A DNA stretch of 16,580 nucleotides from the NCBI GenBank assembly GCA_028697875.1, contig JAQVEQ010000041.1, positions 1-16,580 of the forward strand, written 5' to 3'. Under the pieces are notes generated by a model. It did no database searches. It was not told where the DNA came from and saw nothing but the letters and a program-made list of their open reading frames with translations. Both the position numbers and the translations under genes were made by a program. Each line of letters opens with the position of its first letter. The first letter of the stretch is position 1. Shown piece by piece: positions 8,183 through 16,228 of the stretch. Source of the stretch: Novosphingobium sp. GTDB lineage: Bacteria; Pseudomonadota; Alphaproteobacteria; Sphingomonadales; Sphingomonadaceae.

Positions 8183-9189
8183 GCCGCGTCCTTCCGCTCG
8201 TCCTTGTCCGTGCAGGGCGGTGCCGATGTGGGGTCGGCCCTGCCTTCCAGCATGTCCTCGATCTGCCGCAGGCGGGTGAGATTGGCTTCGATCAGCTTGC
8301 GGTTGGCGGCGATCAGGTCCGCCAGGACACCGAGCACGGCAATCAGCGTGCCCAGCACCAGCAGCGCGCCGCCGATCACCAGCGACTGGATATGCCCGTT
8401 GCCTTCGCCCATCAGGAAATAGGCGAGGAAGCGCAGGATCGGCAGGATGCCGACCAGGGCGATGGCCATCCCGGCGCCGACGAAGGCGCGCAGCGGGTTA
8501 TAGGTCGTATAGGCGCGCGCCATCGTGATCCCGGTGTTGACGATGAAGCGCGGGATCGACTTGAACAGGCGCGAGGGCCGGGTCGTGGCGTTGGTCCGGA
8601 TCGGCATGCTGACAATGGCCATGCGCTTGCGCCCGGCCTGGATCAGCATGTCGGTGGTATAGCTGAACTCGGTGGTGATATTGATGCGCTGGGCCGCCTC
8701 GCGGCTCAAGGCGCGGAAGCCGCTGACCGCATCGGTGACCTGCACGCGCGAAAGCCGCTGGACGATCGCGCTGCCCAGTTTCTGCAACTGGCGTTTCACC
8801 GGGCCGAAATGAGCGTTGTCGGCCACGCCGCGGTCGCCGATCACGATGTCGGCCCGCCCTTCGAGGATCGGCTCGACCAGCTTGGCGATGTCCTCGCCCG
8901 CGTATTGGCCGTCGGCATCGGTGTTGACTACGATGTCCGCGCCTGCGCGCAAGGCCGTGTCGATACCCGACTGGAAGGCGGCGGCCAGCCCGCGGTTGCG
9001 GCGGTGGCGCACCACGTGCTGGACGCCCCACATACGGGCGACCTGGGTGGTGTTGTCGCTACTGCCGTCGTCGATCACCAGGATCTCGATCCGGTCGATG
9101 CCGGGGATCGAACGGGGCAGGGCCGCAAGGGTTTGCGGCAAGTGGTCGGCCTCGTTCAGGCACGGGATCTGGATGATCAGCTTGGTCAT
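8179..9189 (-). CDS. GT2-family polyprenyl-phosphate-type glycosyltransferase (DPM1/ArnC/GtrB-like)
   Basis: A 336-residue enzyme with a cytoplasmic GT-A domain and two C-terminal membrane helices, the layout of enzymes that load a sugar onto undecaprenyl phosphate. Motifs: QIPCLNEADHL (7-17), VIDDGSSDNT (38-47), the metal-binding NTDADGQY (89-96) and TDAVSGFRAL (152-161), then TTRPSRLFKS before the membrane part. The helices span about 235-258 and 268-292, followed by a charged, probably coiled-coil tail (ANRKLIEANLTRLRQIEDML). The start is the ATG at 9189, matching where the family begins (MTKLIIQIPCLNE). A GTG at 9225 would add twelve residues without family likeness. As first gene of the run it is the natural donor source for the following GT-C proteins. 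The sugar is unknown. Confidence 0.88.
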   Translation of the reverse strand: MTKLIIQIPCLNEADHLPQTLAALPRSIPGIDRIEILVIDDGSSDNTTQVARMWGVQHVVRHRRNRGLAAAFQSGIDTALRAGADIVVNTDADGQYAGEDIAKLVEPILEGRADIVIGDRGVADNAHFGPVKRQLQKLGSAIVQRLSRVQVTDAVSGFRALSREAAQRINITTEFSYTTDMLIQAGRKRMAIVSMPIRTNATTRPSRLFKSIPRFIVNTGITMARAYTTYNPLRAFVGAGMAIALVGILPILRFLAYFLMGEGNGHIQSLVIGGALLVLGTLIAVLGVLADLIAANRKLIEANLTRLRQIEDMLEGRADPTSAPPCTDKDERKDAA

Positions 9190-9332
9190 AGGGCCCCCGG
9201 GATCGCGGCATTCCGCCGCAGTCACGGCTCCATTTGGCCCTCGAGGCTTTAAGGAAGCGTAAACTATGAAAATTTGCGTTTTGCGAAGGGGGGATGCTGG
9301 CCGGGGGACGGCTCCGGCCTTACCTTGAGGGC
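9190..9332. promoter_or_regulatory. Divergent intergenic region between the glycan run and the HNH gene
   Basis: An A/T-rich patch at about 9248-9276 (TTTAAGGAAGCGTAAACT and ATGAAAATTTGCG) sits in otherwise G/C-rich DNA and is the likely place for back-to-back promoters. TAAACT on the plus strand and TTAAAG on the minus strand are possible -10 elements, but neither has a convincing -35, so exact promoters are not claimed. Confidence 0.3.
9299..9319. repeat. Perfect GGCCGG / CCGGCC inverted repeat before the HNH gene
   Basis: Six-base arms (9299-9304 and 9314-9319) enclose a nine-base loop, and a G·T plus a G-C pair can extend the stem. It lies between the two candidate starts of the HNH gene (9294 and 9333). 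If translation begins at 9333 the hairpin ends 13 bases before the start codon and could affect ribosome access. G/C-rich palindromes are common in such genomes, so this may be incidental. Confidence 0.4.
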
Positions 9333-9671
9333 ATGCGTTCGGGAAACGATGACGATGCCCTGTCCGGGGCAGATGGCTTGAACGGCGGGGAGGGGGGCTG
9401 CTGGCTGTGCGGGCGCGTATTGGGCGAGCGTGTCGAATGGCACCACCCGGTGCCGAAGCAGAAGGGCGGACGGGCCGTCGTGGCGCTCCATTCCATCTGC
9501 CACCGCACGGTCCATGCGCATTTCACGAACGGAGAACTGGCGCGGATCGGGGCGGACCGGGGACTGCTGCTGGCCAGTCCGGCGATTGCGAAATTCGTGC
9601 AATGGGTGGCAAGCAAGCCGCCCGACTTCCACGCCCCGACGCGAAAGGGCCCGACGCGAAAGGGGCGGTGA
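9333..9671 (+). CDS. Small HNH-type nuclease-fold protein
   Basis: A 112-residue protein with a compact HNH (ββα-metal) core: CWLCGRVLGERVEWHHPVPK, then KGGRAVVALHSICHRTVHAH. The CxxC pair, the HH dyad, and later H-x3-CH-x3-H provide the metal-binding and catalytic residues usual in HNH proteins. No partner domain is present; such stand-alone proteins are usually listed as HNH endonucleases, but their role is unknown. The start is the ATG at 9333, preceded by GAGG. An in-frame ATG at 9294 (after GAAGGGGGG) would add thirteen residues that look unlike protein. The C-terminus ends in a duplicated PTRKG motif from a 15-base tandem repeat, giving a basic tail. It converges with atpC across a shared terminator. 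Confidence 0.75.
   Translation: MRSGNDDDALSGADGLNGGEGGCWLCGRVLGERVEWHHPVPKQKGGRAVVALHSICHRTVHAHFTNGELARIGADRGLLLASPAIAKFVQWVASKPPDFHAPTRKGPTRKGR
9636..9665 (+). repeat. 15-base tandem duplication at the 3' end of the HNH gene
   Basis: The unit CCGACGCGAAAGGGC (9636-9650) is followed directly by CCGACGCGAAAGGGG (9651-9665), 14 of 15 bases identical. The length keeps the frame and duplicates the peptide PTRKG just before the stop. It looks like recent replication slippage. Confidence 0.85.
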
Positions 9672-9681
9672 CCGGAAAACA

Positions 9682-9709
9682 AAAAGGGCGCCGCGATGGG
9701 CGCCCTTTT
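9682..9709. terminator. Bidirectional intrinsic terminator between the HNH gene and atpC
   Basis: AAAAGGGCGCC (9682-9692) and GGCGCCCTTTT (9699-9709) form a perfect eleven-pair stem with loop GCGATG. Reading plus, the stem ends in TTTTC, ten bases after the HNH stop. Reading minus, it runs into TTTTTGTTTTCC, 22 bases after the atpC stop. It should end transcription from both sides. Confidence 0.93.
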
Positions 9710-9731
9710 CGTATCGGTCTGTCAGGCCGGT

Positions 9732-9989
9732 TCAGCCTTCGACATGTTCCGCAAGGACCGTGAGGCCGTTCAGGCCGACTTCGGCGAACCCGCCGCGGAC
9801 CTGGATCTCCTCCGGCTGGCCGCCTTCGGTCTTGTAAACCTGGACGGCGCCGTCGCGGATGGTCGACATGAAAGGTGCATGGCCTTCCAGCACGCCGAAT
9901 TCGCCTTCCGAACCGGGGACGACCACCATGTGGACGTCTTCCGAACGGACCAGCTTGGCCGGCGTGACGAGTTCGAAGTGCAGAGCCAT
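9732..9989 (-). CDS. atpC: F1 ATP synthase epsilon subunit, short form
   Basis: Epsilon is part of the central stalk of F1, linking gamma to the c-ring. The sequence begins MALHFELVTPAKLVRSEDVH and contains VVVPGSEGEFGVLEGHAPFM and VRGGFAEVGLNGLTVLAE, the blocks of the N-terminal β-sandwich. At 85 residues it stops right after that domain, so the C-terminal two-helix inhibitory domain of the usual 130-140-residue form is absent. Short epsilons occur in alphaproteobacteria, some of which use a separate zeta inhibitor. The ATG at 9989 is four bases after the atpD stop with only a weak ribosome binding site, so translation is probably coupled to atpD. A longer frame from 10097 overlaps atpD and is not real. 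Confidence 0.95.
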   Translation of the reverse strand: MALHFELVTPAKLVRSEDVHMVVVPGSEGEFGVLEGHAPFMSTIRDGAVQVYKTEGGQPEEIQVRGGFAEVGLNGLTVLAEHVEG

Positions 9990-9993
9990 CGTC

Positions 9994-11451
9994 TTAGGCG
10001 TCCTCGGCCAGCTTCTTGGCCTTTTCGACCACTTCGTCGATGCCGCCGACCATGTAGAAGGCGGCTTCCGGCAGGTGGTCGTACTCGCCGTCCACAACCG
10101 CCTTGAACGAGGCGATGGTGTCTTCGATCTGGACGAACTTGCCCGGGATGCCGGTGAAGACTTCGGCCACGTGGAACGGCTGCGAAAGGAAGCGCTGGAT
10201 CTTGCGGGCGCGGGCCACGGTCAGCTTATCTTCTTCCGAAAGTTCGTCCATGCCGAGAATGGCGATGATGTCCTGCAGCGACTTGTACTTCTGCAGGGTT
10301 TCCTGGACCTTACGCGCGGTTTCGTAGTGCTCCTGCCCCACGACGCGCGGTTCGAGAACGCGGCTGGTGGAGTCGAGCGGGTCGACCGCCGGGTAGATGC
10401 CCAGCTCCGAAATCGCGCGGTTCAGCGTGGTCGTGGCGTCGAGGTGGGCGAACGAGGTCGCAGGCGCCGGGTCGGTAAGGTCGTCCGCGGGAACGTAGAT
10501 GGCCTGCACCGAGGTGATCGAGCCCTTGGTGGTCGAGGTGATGCGTTCCTGCAGCGCGCCCATGTCGGTCGACAGGGTCGGCTGGTAACCCACGGCCGAA
10601 GGAATACGGCCGAGCAGGGCGGACACTTCGGCGCCGGCCTGGGTGAAGCGGAAGATGTTGTCCACGAAGAACAGCACGTCCTGGCCTTCCTGGTCGCGGA
10701 AGTATTCCGCCATGGTCAGGCCCGAGAGCGCGACGCGGGCACGGGCGCCCGGCGGTTCGTTCATCTGGCCGAACACCAGGGCCACCTTGGAGCCTTCCGA
10801 CGTGGCGTTGCCGTCGGCGTCCTTGGCGATAACGCCGGCGTCGAGGAATTCGTGATAAAGGTCGTTGCCTTCGCGGGTACGTTCACCGACGCCCGCGAAC
10901 ACCGACACGCCGCCGTGGCCCTTGGCGATGTTGTTGATCAGTTCCTGAATGAGAACCGTCTTGCCCACGCCGGCGCCGCCGAACAGGCCGATCTTGCCGC
11001 CCTTGGCGTAAGGGGCGAGCAGGTCGATGACCTTGATGCCGGTGACGAGGATGCTGGCTTCGGTCGACTGGTCGATGAAGGCCGGGGCTTCCGCGTGGAT
11101 CGGGGCGAACATGTCGCTGCCGACCGGGCCGCGTTCGTCGATCGGCTCGCCGACGACGTTGAGGATGCGCCCCAGCGTCTTGGGGCCGACCGGAACCGAG
11201 ATCTGCGCGCCGGTGCTGGTCACGCTCTGGCCGCGGGTGAGGCCGTCGGTGCCGTCCATGGCGATGCAGCGGACGGTGTTTTCACCGAGGTGCTGGGCCA
11301 CTTCGAGGACCAGCTTGCTGCCGCCGTTGTCGGTTTCGAGCGCGGTGAGGATGGCGGGCAGTTCGCCTTCGAAAGCCACGTCGACGACAGCGCCGATGAC
11401 CTGGCTGATCGTGCCGTTGGTGGTCTGGTTGAGAACGGGGGCGGTGGCCAT
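9994..11451 (-). CDS. atpD: F1 ATP synthase beta subunit (catalytic)
   Basis: The catalytic subunit of the α3β3 hexamer, 485 residues. Walker A is GGAGVGKT (158-165). The catalytic-loop block GERTREGNDLYHE (189-201) carries the expected catalytic glutamate at its start. Walker B lies in DVLFFVDNIFRFTQAG (258-273). The α/β family signature PAVDPLDSTS is at 354-363, and the DELSEED element that contacts gamma is at 402-408. All key residues are intact. The start is the ATG at 11451 after AAGGA with seven bases spacing. The N-terminal leader MATAPVLNQTTNG is a little longer than minimal. A 24-base gap separates it from atpG. A very long plus-strand open frame across this gene is a composition artefact. 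Confidence 0.99.
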   Translation of the reverse strand: MATAPVLNQTTNGTISQVIGAVVDVAFEGELPAILTALETDNGGSKLVLEVAQHLGENTVRCIAMDGTDGLTRGQSVTSTGAQISVPVGPKTLGRILNVVGEPIDERGPVGSDMFAPIHAEAPAFIDQSTEASILVTGIKVIDLLAPYAKGGKIGLFGGAGVGKTVLIQELINNIAKGHGGVSVFAGVGERTREGNDLYHEFLDAGVIAKDADGNATSEGSKVALVFGQMNEPPGARARVALSGLTMAEYFRDQEGQDVLFFVDNIFRFTQAGAEVSALLGRIPSAVGYQPTLSTDMGALQERITSTTKGSITSVQAIYVPADDLTDPAPATSFAHLDATTTLNRAISELGIYPAVDPLDSTSRVLEPRVVGQEHYETARKVQETLQKYKSLQDIIAILGMDELSEEDKLTVARARKIQRFLSQPFHVAEVFTGIPGKFVQIEDTIASFKAVVDGEYDHLPEAAFYMVGGIDEVVEKAKKLAEDA

Positions 11452-11475
11452 GTTCGTTTCCTTGCCTGTGATCTC

Positions 11476-12354
11476 TTAGAGCGCTTCCGCGCCCGCGATA
11501 ATTTCAACGAGTTCGGTGGTGATCGCGGCCTGGCGGCTGCGGTTGTACTGAATGGTCAGCTTCTGGATCAGGTCGCCCGCGTTGCGCGTGGCGTTGTCCA
11601 TCGCGGTCATCGACGCACCCTGCTCGGAAGCGGCGATTTCCAGCAGCGCGCCGAACAGCTGCGTCTTGAGATAACGCGGCAGCAGTTCGGTGAGGATTTC
11701 CTCTTCGCCCGGTTCGTATTCCACGACCGCGCCCGAATCATCGCCTGCCGCGGCTTCGGGAGCCGGAACCGGGATGATCTGCTGTTCGGTCGGGTCCTGG
11801 GCGAGGGCCGACTTGAACGTGGCATAGACCAGGTGAGCGACGTCGAACTTGGCGGCTTCGAACAGGCCCATCAGCTCGGCGGCGATCTTTTCGCCTTCCT
11901 CGTAGCCCGGGTTGCGGACTTCCGAAGTGTCGAACTGGCCGATCACCGCATCGGGGAACGCGCGGCGGATCGGCGCGCGGCCCTTCTTGCCGACGAGGTA
12001 GAACTGGACCTGCTTGCCATCGGCGATCAGCGCGCGGGCCTTGGCCAGCGCGGCGCGGACGATGTTGGAGTTGAGACCGCCGCACAGGCCCTTGTCGGTG
12101 TTGATTACCACCAGCAGGTGGCGTTCGGAGCAGCCGGTGCCGCGCAGCAGGAGCGGGGCGTTGTCGTTGCCCGCAACCTTGCTGGCGAGGCTCGCCATCA
12201 CGTCCGCCAGCCGCGAGGCATAGGGACGCGCGGCTTCCGCCGCGGCCTGCGCCTTGCGCAGCTTCGCGGCGGCCACCATCTGCTTGGCCTTGGTGATCTT
12301 CTGGGTCGACTTGACCGAGTTGATCCGGCCTTTGAGTTCCTTCAGCGAGGCCAT
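11476..12354 (-). CDS. atpG: F1 ATP synthase gamma subunit
   Basis: The rotor shaft of F1, 292 residues. The N-terminal helix MASLKELKGRINSVKSTQKI runs into TKAKQMVAAAKLRKAQ. The C-terminal helix carries the family block NAGDLIQKLTIQYNRSRQAA, with ITTELVEIIAGAEAL to the end. The middle has the Rossmann-like domain (LLVVINTDKGLCGGLNSNIV). A loop rich in Pro, Ala and acidic residues (PAPEAAAGDDSGAVVEYEPG) lies near residue 200, a variable region in this family. The start is the ATG at 12354 after GGGAG with five bases spacing. The 28-base gap to atpA contains an isolated CTAGCTAG palindrome with no obvious meaning. Confidence 0.98.
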   Translation of the reverse strand: MASLKELKGRINSVKSTQKITKAKQMVAAAKLRKAQAAAEAARPYASRLADVMASLASKVAGNDNAPLLLRGTGCSERHLLVVINTDKGLCGGLNSNIVRAALAKARALIADGKQVQFYLVGKKGRAPIRRAFPDAVIGQFDTSEVRNPGYEEGEKIAAELMGLFEAAKFDVAHLVYATFKSALAQDPTEQQIIPVPAPEAAAGDDSGAVVEYEPGEEEILTELLPRYLKTQLFGALLEIAASEQGASMTAMDNATRNAGDLIQKLTIQYNRSRQAAITTELVEIIAGAEAL

Positions 12355-12382
12355 GACGGCTCCCTAGCTAGTCTCTTCAGGC

Positions 12383-13912
<1,530 letters not shown>

Positions 13913-13925
13913 GTTCAGCCTTTCA

Positions 13926-14480
13926 TCAGCCCTTCATCGCGTGGGCGAGACTATTGAGACGGGTGCGGATCGAGCTGTCGATCCGCTTGGAACCGATGGT
14001 GACGACGAGCCCGCCGAGAAGGTCGGGGTCGACGCTGGTGCGGATTTTCACGTTGCGGCCTTCGCGGGCCTTGAGCTTTTCCTGCAGGCTCGAAACCTGC
14101 TCGTCGGAAAGGGGGTGGGCGCTCGCGACTTCGGCCGTCACTTCGCCGCGCTGGGCGGCGGCGATGGCGGAGAAGGCGCGGATCATCGCCGGCAGCTGCG
14201 AAAGGCGGCGGTTCTGCGCGAGGACGCCGAGGAAGTTGGTCGTCAGCTTGTCGAGCCCGAGCAGGCCGGCCAGCGCGTCCATCGCCTTGCCGAGATCGGC
14301 GCGGCTGACTTCGGGGTTCTTGATGAGAGCGGCAAGATCGGCCGATTCGCCAAGGGCGGCACCGAGCTTGTCGAGGTCGGATTCGACCGTCGTGACGTTG
14401 CCTGCCTCGGATGCAAGATCGAACAGGGCGGCGGCATAGCGCCCTGCAAGGCTAGCCTGAATACCGGCGGAAATCTCCAC
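13926..14480 (-). CDS. atpH: F1 ATP synthase delta subunit (OSCP)
   Basis: The peripheral-stalk connector joining F1 to the b subunits, 184 residues. The family's N-terminal block is IQASLAGRYAAALFDLA near residues 7-23. The middle has NFLGVLAQNRRLSQLPAMI, and the C-terminal domain contains VDPDLLGGLVVTIGSKRID, then SSIRTRLNSLAHAMKG at the end. The start is the GTG at 14480, preceded by AGAGGA at nine bases, giving the standard length. A TTG at 14531 would add seventeen residues read from the upstream A/T-rich leader and is rejected. It is first in the F1 operon; a terminator-like hairpin lies about 50 bases upstream. Confidence 0.96.
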   Translation of the reverse strand: MEISAGIQASLAGRYAAALFDLASEAGNVTTVESDLDKLGAALGESADLAALIKNPEVSRADLGKAMDALAGLLGLDKLTTNFLGVLAQNRRLSQLPAMIRAFSAIAAAQRGEVTAEVASAHPLSDEQVSSLQEKLKAREGRNVKIRTSVDPDLLGGLVVTIGSKRIDSSIRTRLNSLAHAMKG

Positions 14481-14529
14481 GCGCGAAGGTCCTCTTGGGT
14501 CCGAAGGAACGGAAAATTTTTCCCAGCAC

Positions 14530-14552
14530 AAAAAGGCACCCGTTTGGGCACC
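14530..14552 (-). terminator. Intrinsic terminator or attenuator between the protease gene and atpH
   Basis: In minus-strand RNA GGUGCCC (14552-14546) pairs with GGGUGCC (14541-14535) around a four-base AAAC loop, using two G·U pairs, and is followed by UUUUUGUG. On the plus strand those wobbles become A·C mismatches, so it can work in one direction only. It lies 98 bases after the protease stop and 50 bases before the atpH start. Confidence 0.65.
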
Positions 14553-14583
14553 CCCGGCAAGGTTGGCGCGCCCCTAACACCGA

Positions 14584-14610
14584 GGTTGCGGCGATGCAAC
14601 CCGAGTCGGG
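14584..14610. repeat. Two adjacent small palindromes in the atpH upstream region
   Basis: GGTTGC-GGCGAT-GCAACC (14584-14601) is a perfect six-pair stem, and CCCGA-G-TCGGG (14600-14610) is a perfect five-base palindrome around one base. The two share the C at 14600 and 14601. They could be protein-binding sites for the atp promoter or part of a structured leader. No clear -35/-10 pair is visible; TTGCAT with TAGGGG seventeen bases on is a weak possibility. Confidence 0.4.
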
Positions 14611-14650
14611 ATTCTTACGCGACGATTGTGTCCGGTGTGAGGGAATGGCC

Positions 14651-16228
14651 TCAGTCGGCGGTTCGGCACCGGTAAACCAGCCGCTCGTTCGGCTGGGCCG
14701 GGAGCAGGGCGGTGATCGCCCCCTGCTTTTCGCCCAGCGCGCGGGCCGCCGTTTCGCCGCCGCCACAGGCGGGCGGGTCGTACTTGGTCCGTTCGGAGCG
14801 CACCGCTTCCATCGCGTCGTGGTCCAGCAGGTAGCGGTCGACCCGGTATTCGCGCTTGCCGGGATCGTAGTGGGCGACCGACACCGTTTCTTCCTCGTTC
14901 GGCACCAGGACGCGCGACCATTGCCCGCCCGACAGGCCGTACTGGCTGCGGCGGTTGACGCAGCCGTCATCGGTCCAGGTCAGCGGCACGTCGTTGGTTT
15001 CGGCCGTGGTGACCCGGCTGCGGGCAAGGTCGATCGTGCACAGCAGGTCGCCGTTCGCGGCAACGGGCGGGGCGGGCTTGGGCTTTTCGGCGGGCAGGGC
15101 ATGGCGGGCGAGCGCGGCGATGGCGCGTTCCTCGATCTCGTCCATCGCCGGGCGGGTGAACCACGCGGCGAACATGCCGATCAGGGCGAGGGCGGTCAGG
15201 CTGCCGGCAAGCGCGGCGGCGCGCTGAGTCCCTTTTTCCTTCGCCTGCCAGGCAAAGAGCCCGGCCACGACCGCCAGGGCCAGCAGCAGGGCGGCGATCG
15301 CCATGCCGTCGTCGCGCGCCTCGACAATGGCGAATTCGGCTTCCTGCCGCGCCTTGTCGCGCAATTGCGCGGCTTGCGCTTCCTGCCGCCGGGCCAGTTC
15401 CATCGCGGCCTGCGCGTCGCGTTCGGTCTGCGCGCGTTCCTGGGCGTCGAGTTCGGCGAGGCTGCGGCACGGCAGGCCGTTGATGACCGGCTCCACCCCG
15501 TTGGAGCGGAGGAAGGGCAGGATTTCCCGCGCCGACACGGCAAAGAAGAATTCGGCGTCGGTTCCCTGCGACTCGGCGCCGAAGCTGTTCGCGCCGACCA
15601 CCCGGCCGCAATTGTCGAGCAGCGGGCCGCCCGAATTGCCGCGCGCGATCGGGGCGGTGTGCAAGACGGTGTCGAAATCGCGGGTCGGCCGCTCGCCCGA
15701 GACATAGCCGCGGCTTTTCACCGGCGGCTGCGGGCGCAGCACGTCGGAGACCGACAGCCCCTGCGCGCGGTCGACGTTCATCGGATAGCCGACGGCGGAG
15801 ACGAGCGTGCTGTCCTGCGGCGGCACGCTGGCAATGGCGAGCGCCGGCAAGTGGAGCGGCTTGGTCGCCTCGACCAGCGCGAGGTCGTTCTTGGGCGAAT
15901 AAGAGACGATCCGGCCCGGCACGGCTGCCCCGCCCTGCGGCGGCACGATGCCGAGCGTGAGGCCGGGCACTTGCAGCACTTCCTCGACCACGTGAGCGTT
16001 GGTGAGGATCTTGTCCCCCTGCACGACGAAGCCGCTGCCGTGGGAGACGGGGAAGAGCTGGTCCTTGTCATGGCCCAGCACCACCACGCGGACCACGCCG
16101 CGCGCCGCCGCCGCGATGTCGGACGGGTCGGCAATGGCCGGCGCGGGCAGGACGAGCGGAGCCAGCGCCAGCGCGAGCAGGGCGATCAGGCGGTGGAGGG
16201 GCCGGGGCAGGGATCGGGCGAAGAACAT
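14651..16228 (-). CDS. Exported trypsin-like (S1/HtrA-type) serine protease with coiled coil and two C-terminal membrane segments
   Basis: A 525-residue protein. Residues 1-33 are a signal peptide or N-terminal anchor (cleavage plausible at APAIA-DPSD). The protease domain has the full triad: H79 in ILTNAHVV, D115 in SPKNDLALVE and S199 in APIARGNSGGPLLD. No PDZ domain follows. Instead residues about 256-305 form a charged Ala/Glu/Arg/Gln coiled coil, then two hydrophobic segments (about 309-328 and 335-356) with a short EKGTQR turn. The last 160 residues are soluble and unrecognised, with several cysteines (LLCTIDL, DDGCVNRR, DPPACGGG, YRCRT). The start is the ATG at 16228, the only one that opens directly on the signal peptide; the longer frame from 16339 overlaps ada. 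A quality-control or signalling protease is likely; the substrate is unknown. Confidence 0.85.
   Translation of the reverse strand: MFFARSLPRPLHRLIALLALALAPLVLPAPAIADPSDIAAAARGVVRVVVLGHDKDQLFPVSHGSGFVVQGDKILTNAHVVEEVLQVPGLTLGIVPPQGGAAVPGRIVSYSPKNDLALVEATKPLHLPALAIASVPPQDSTLVSAVGYPMNVDRAQGLSVSDVLRPQPPVKSRGYVSGERPTRDFDTVLHTAPIARGNSGGPLLDNCGRVVGANSFGAESQGTDAEFFFAVSAREILPFLRSNGVEPVINGLPCRSLAELDAQERAQTERDAQAAMELARRQEAQAAQLRDKARQEAEFAIVEARDDGMAIAALLLALAVVAGLFAWQAKEKGTQRAAALAGSLTALALIGMFAAWFTRPAMDEIEERAIAALARHALPAEKPKPAPPVAANGDLLCTIDLARSRVTTAETNDVPLTWTDDGCVNRRSQYGLSGGQWSRVLVPNEEETVSVAHYDPGKREYRVDRYLLDHDAMEAVRSERTKYDPPACGGGETAARALGEKQGAITALLPAQPNERLVYRCRTAD

Noticed and set aside
6605..8422. 605-codon plus-strand open frame opposite the GT-C gene
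   Set aside because: Antisense of a clear polytopic enzyme; the translation is a charged mixture typical of reversed hydrophobic codons.
2012..9189. Idea that the A/T-rich glycan genes form a genomic island or prophage
   Set aside because: No integrase, tRNA, flanking direct repeats or insertion sequence is visible at either end, and the first two genes match the core composition.
9190..9225. GTG at 9225 as start of the GT2 gene
   Set aside because: The twelve extra residues lack family likeness; the ATG at 9189 begins exactly at the conserved N-terminal strand.
12364..12371. CTAGCTAG palindrome in the atpA-atpG gap
   Set aside because: CTAG is uncommon in proteobacteria, but a lone eight-base site in a short spacer gives no support for a function.
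14481..14531. TTG-initiated 17-residue extension of atpH
   Set aside because: It reads through the A/T-rich leader, has no ribosome binding site, and makes delta longer than the family; GTG at 14480 fits better.
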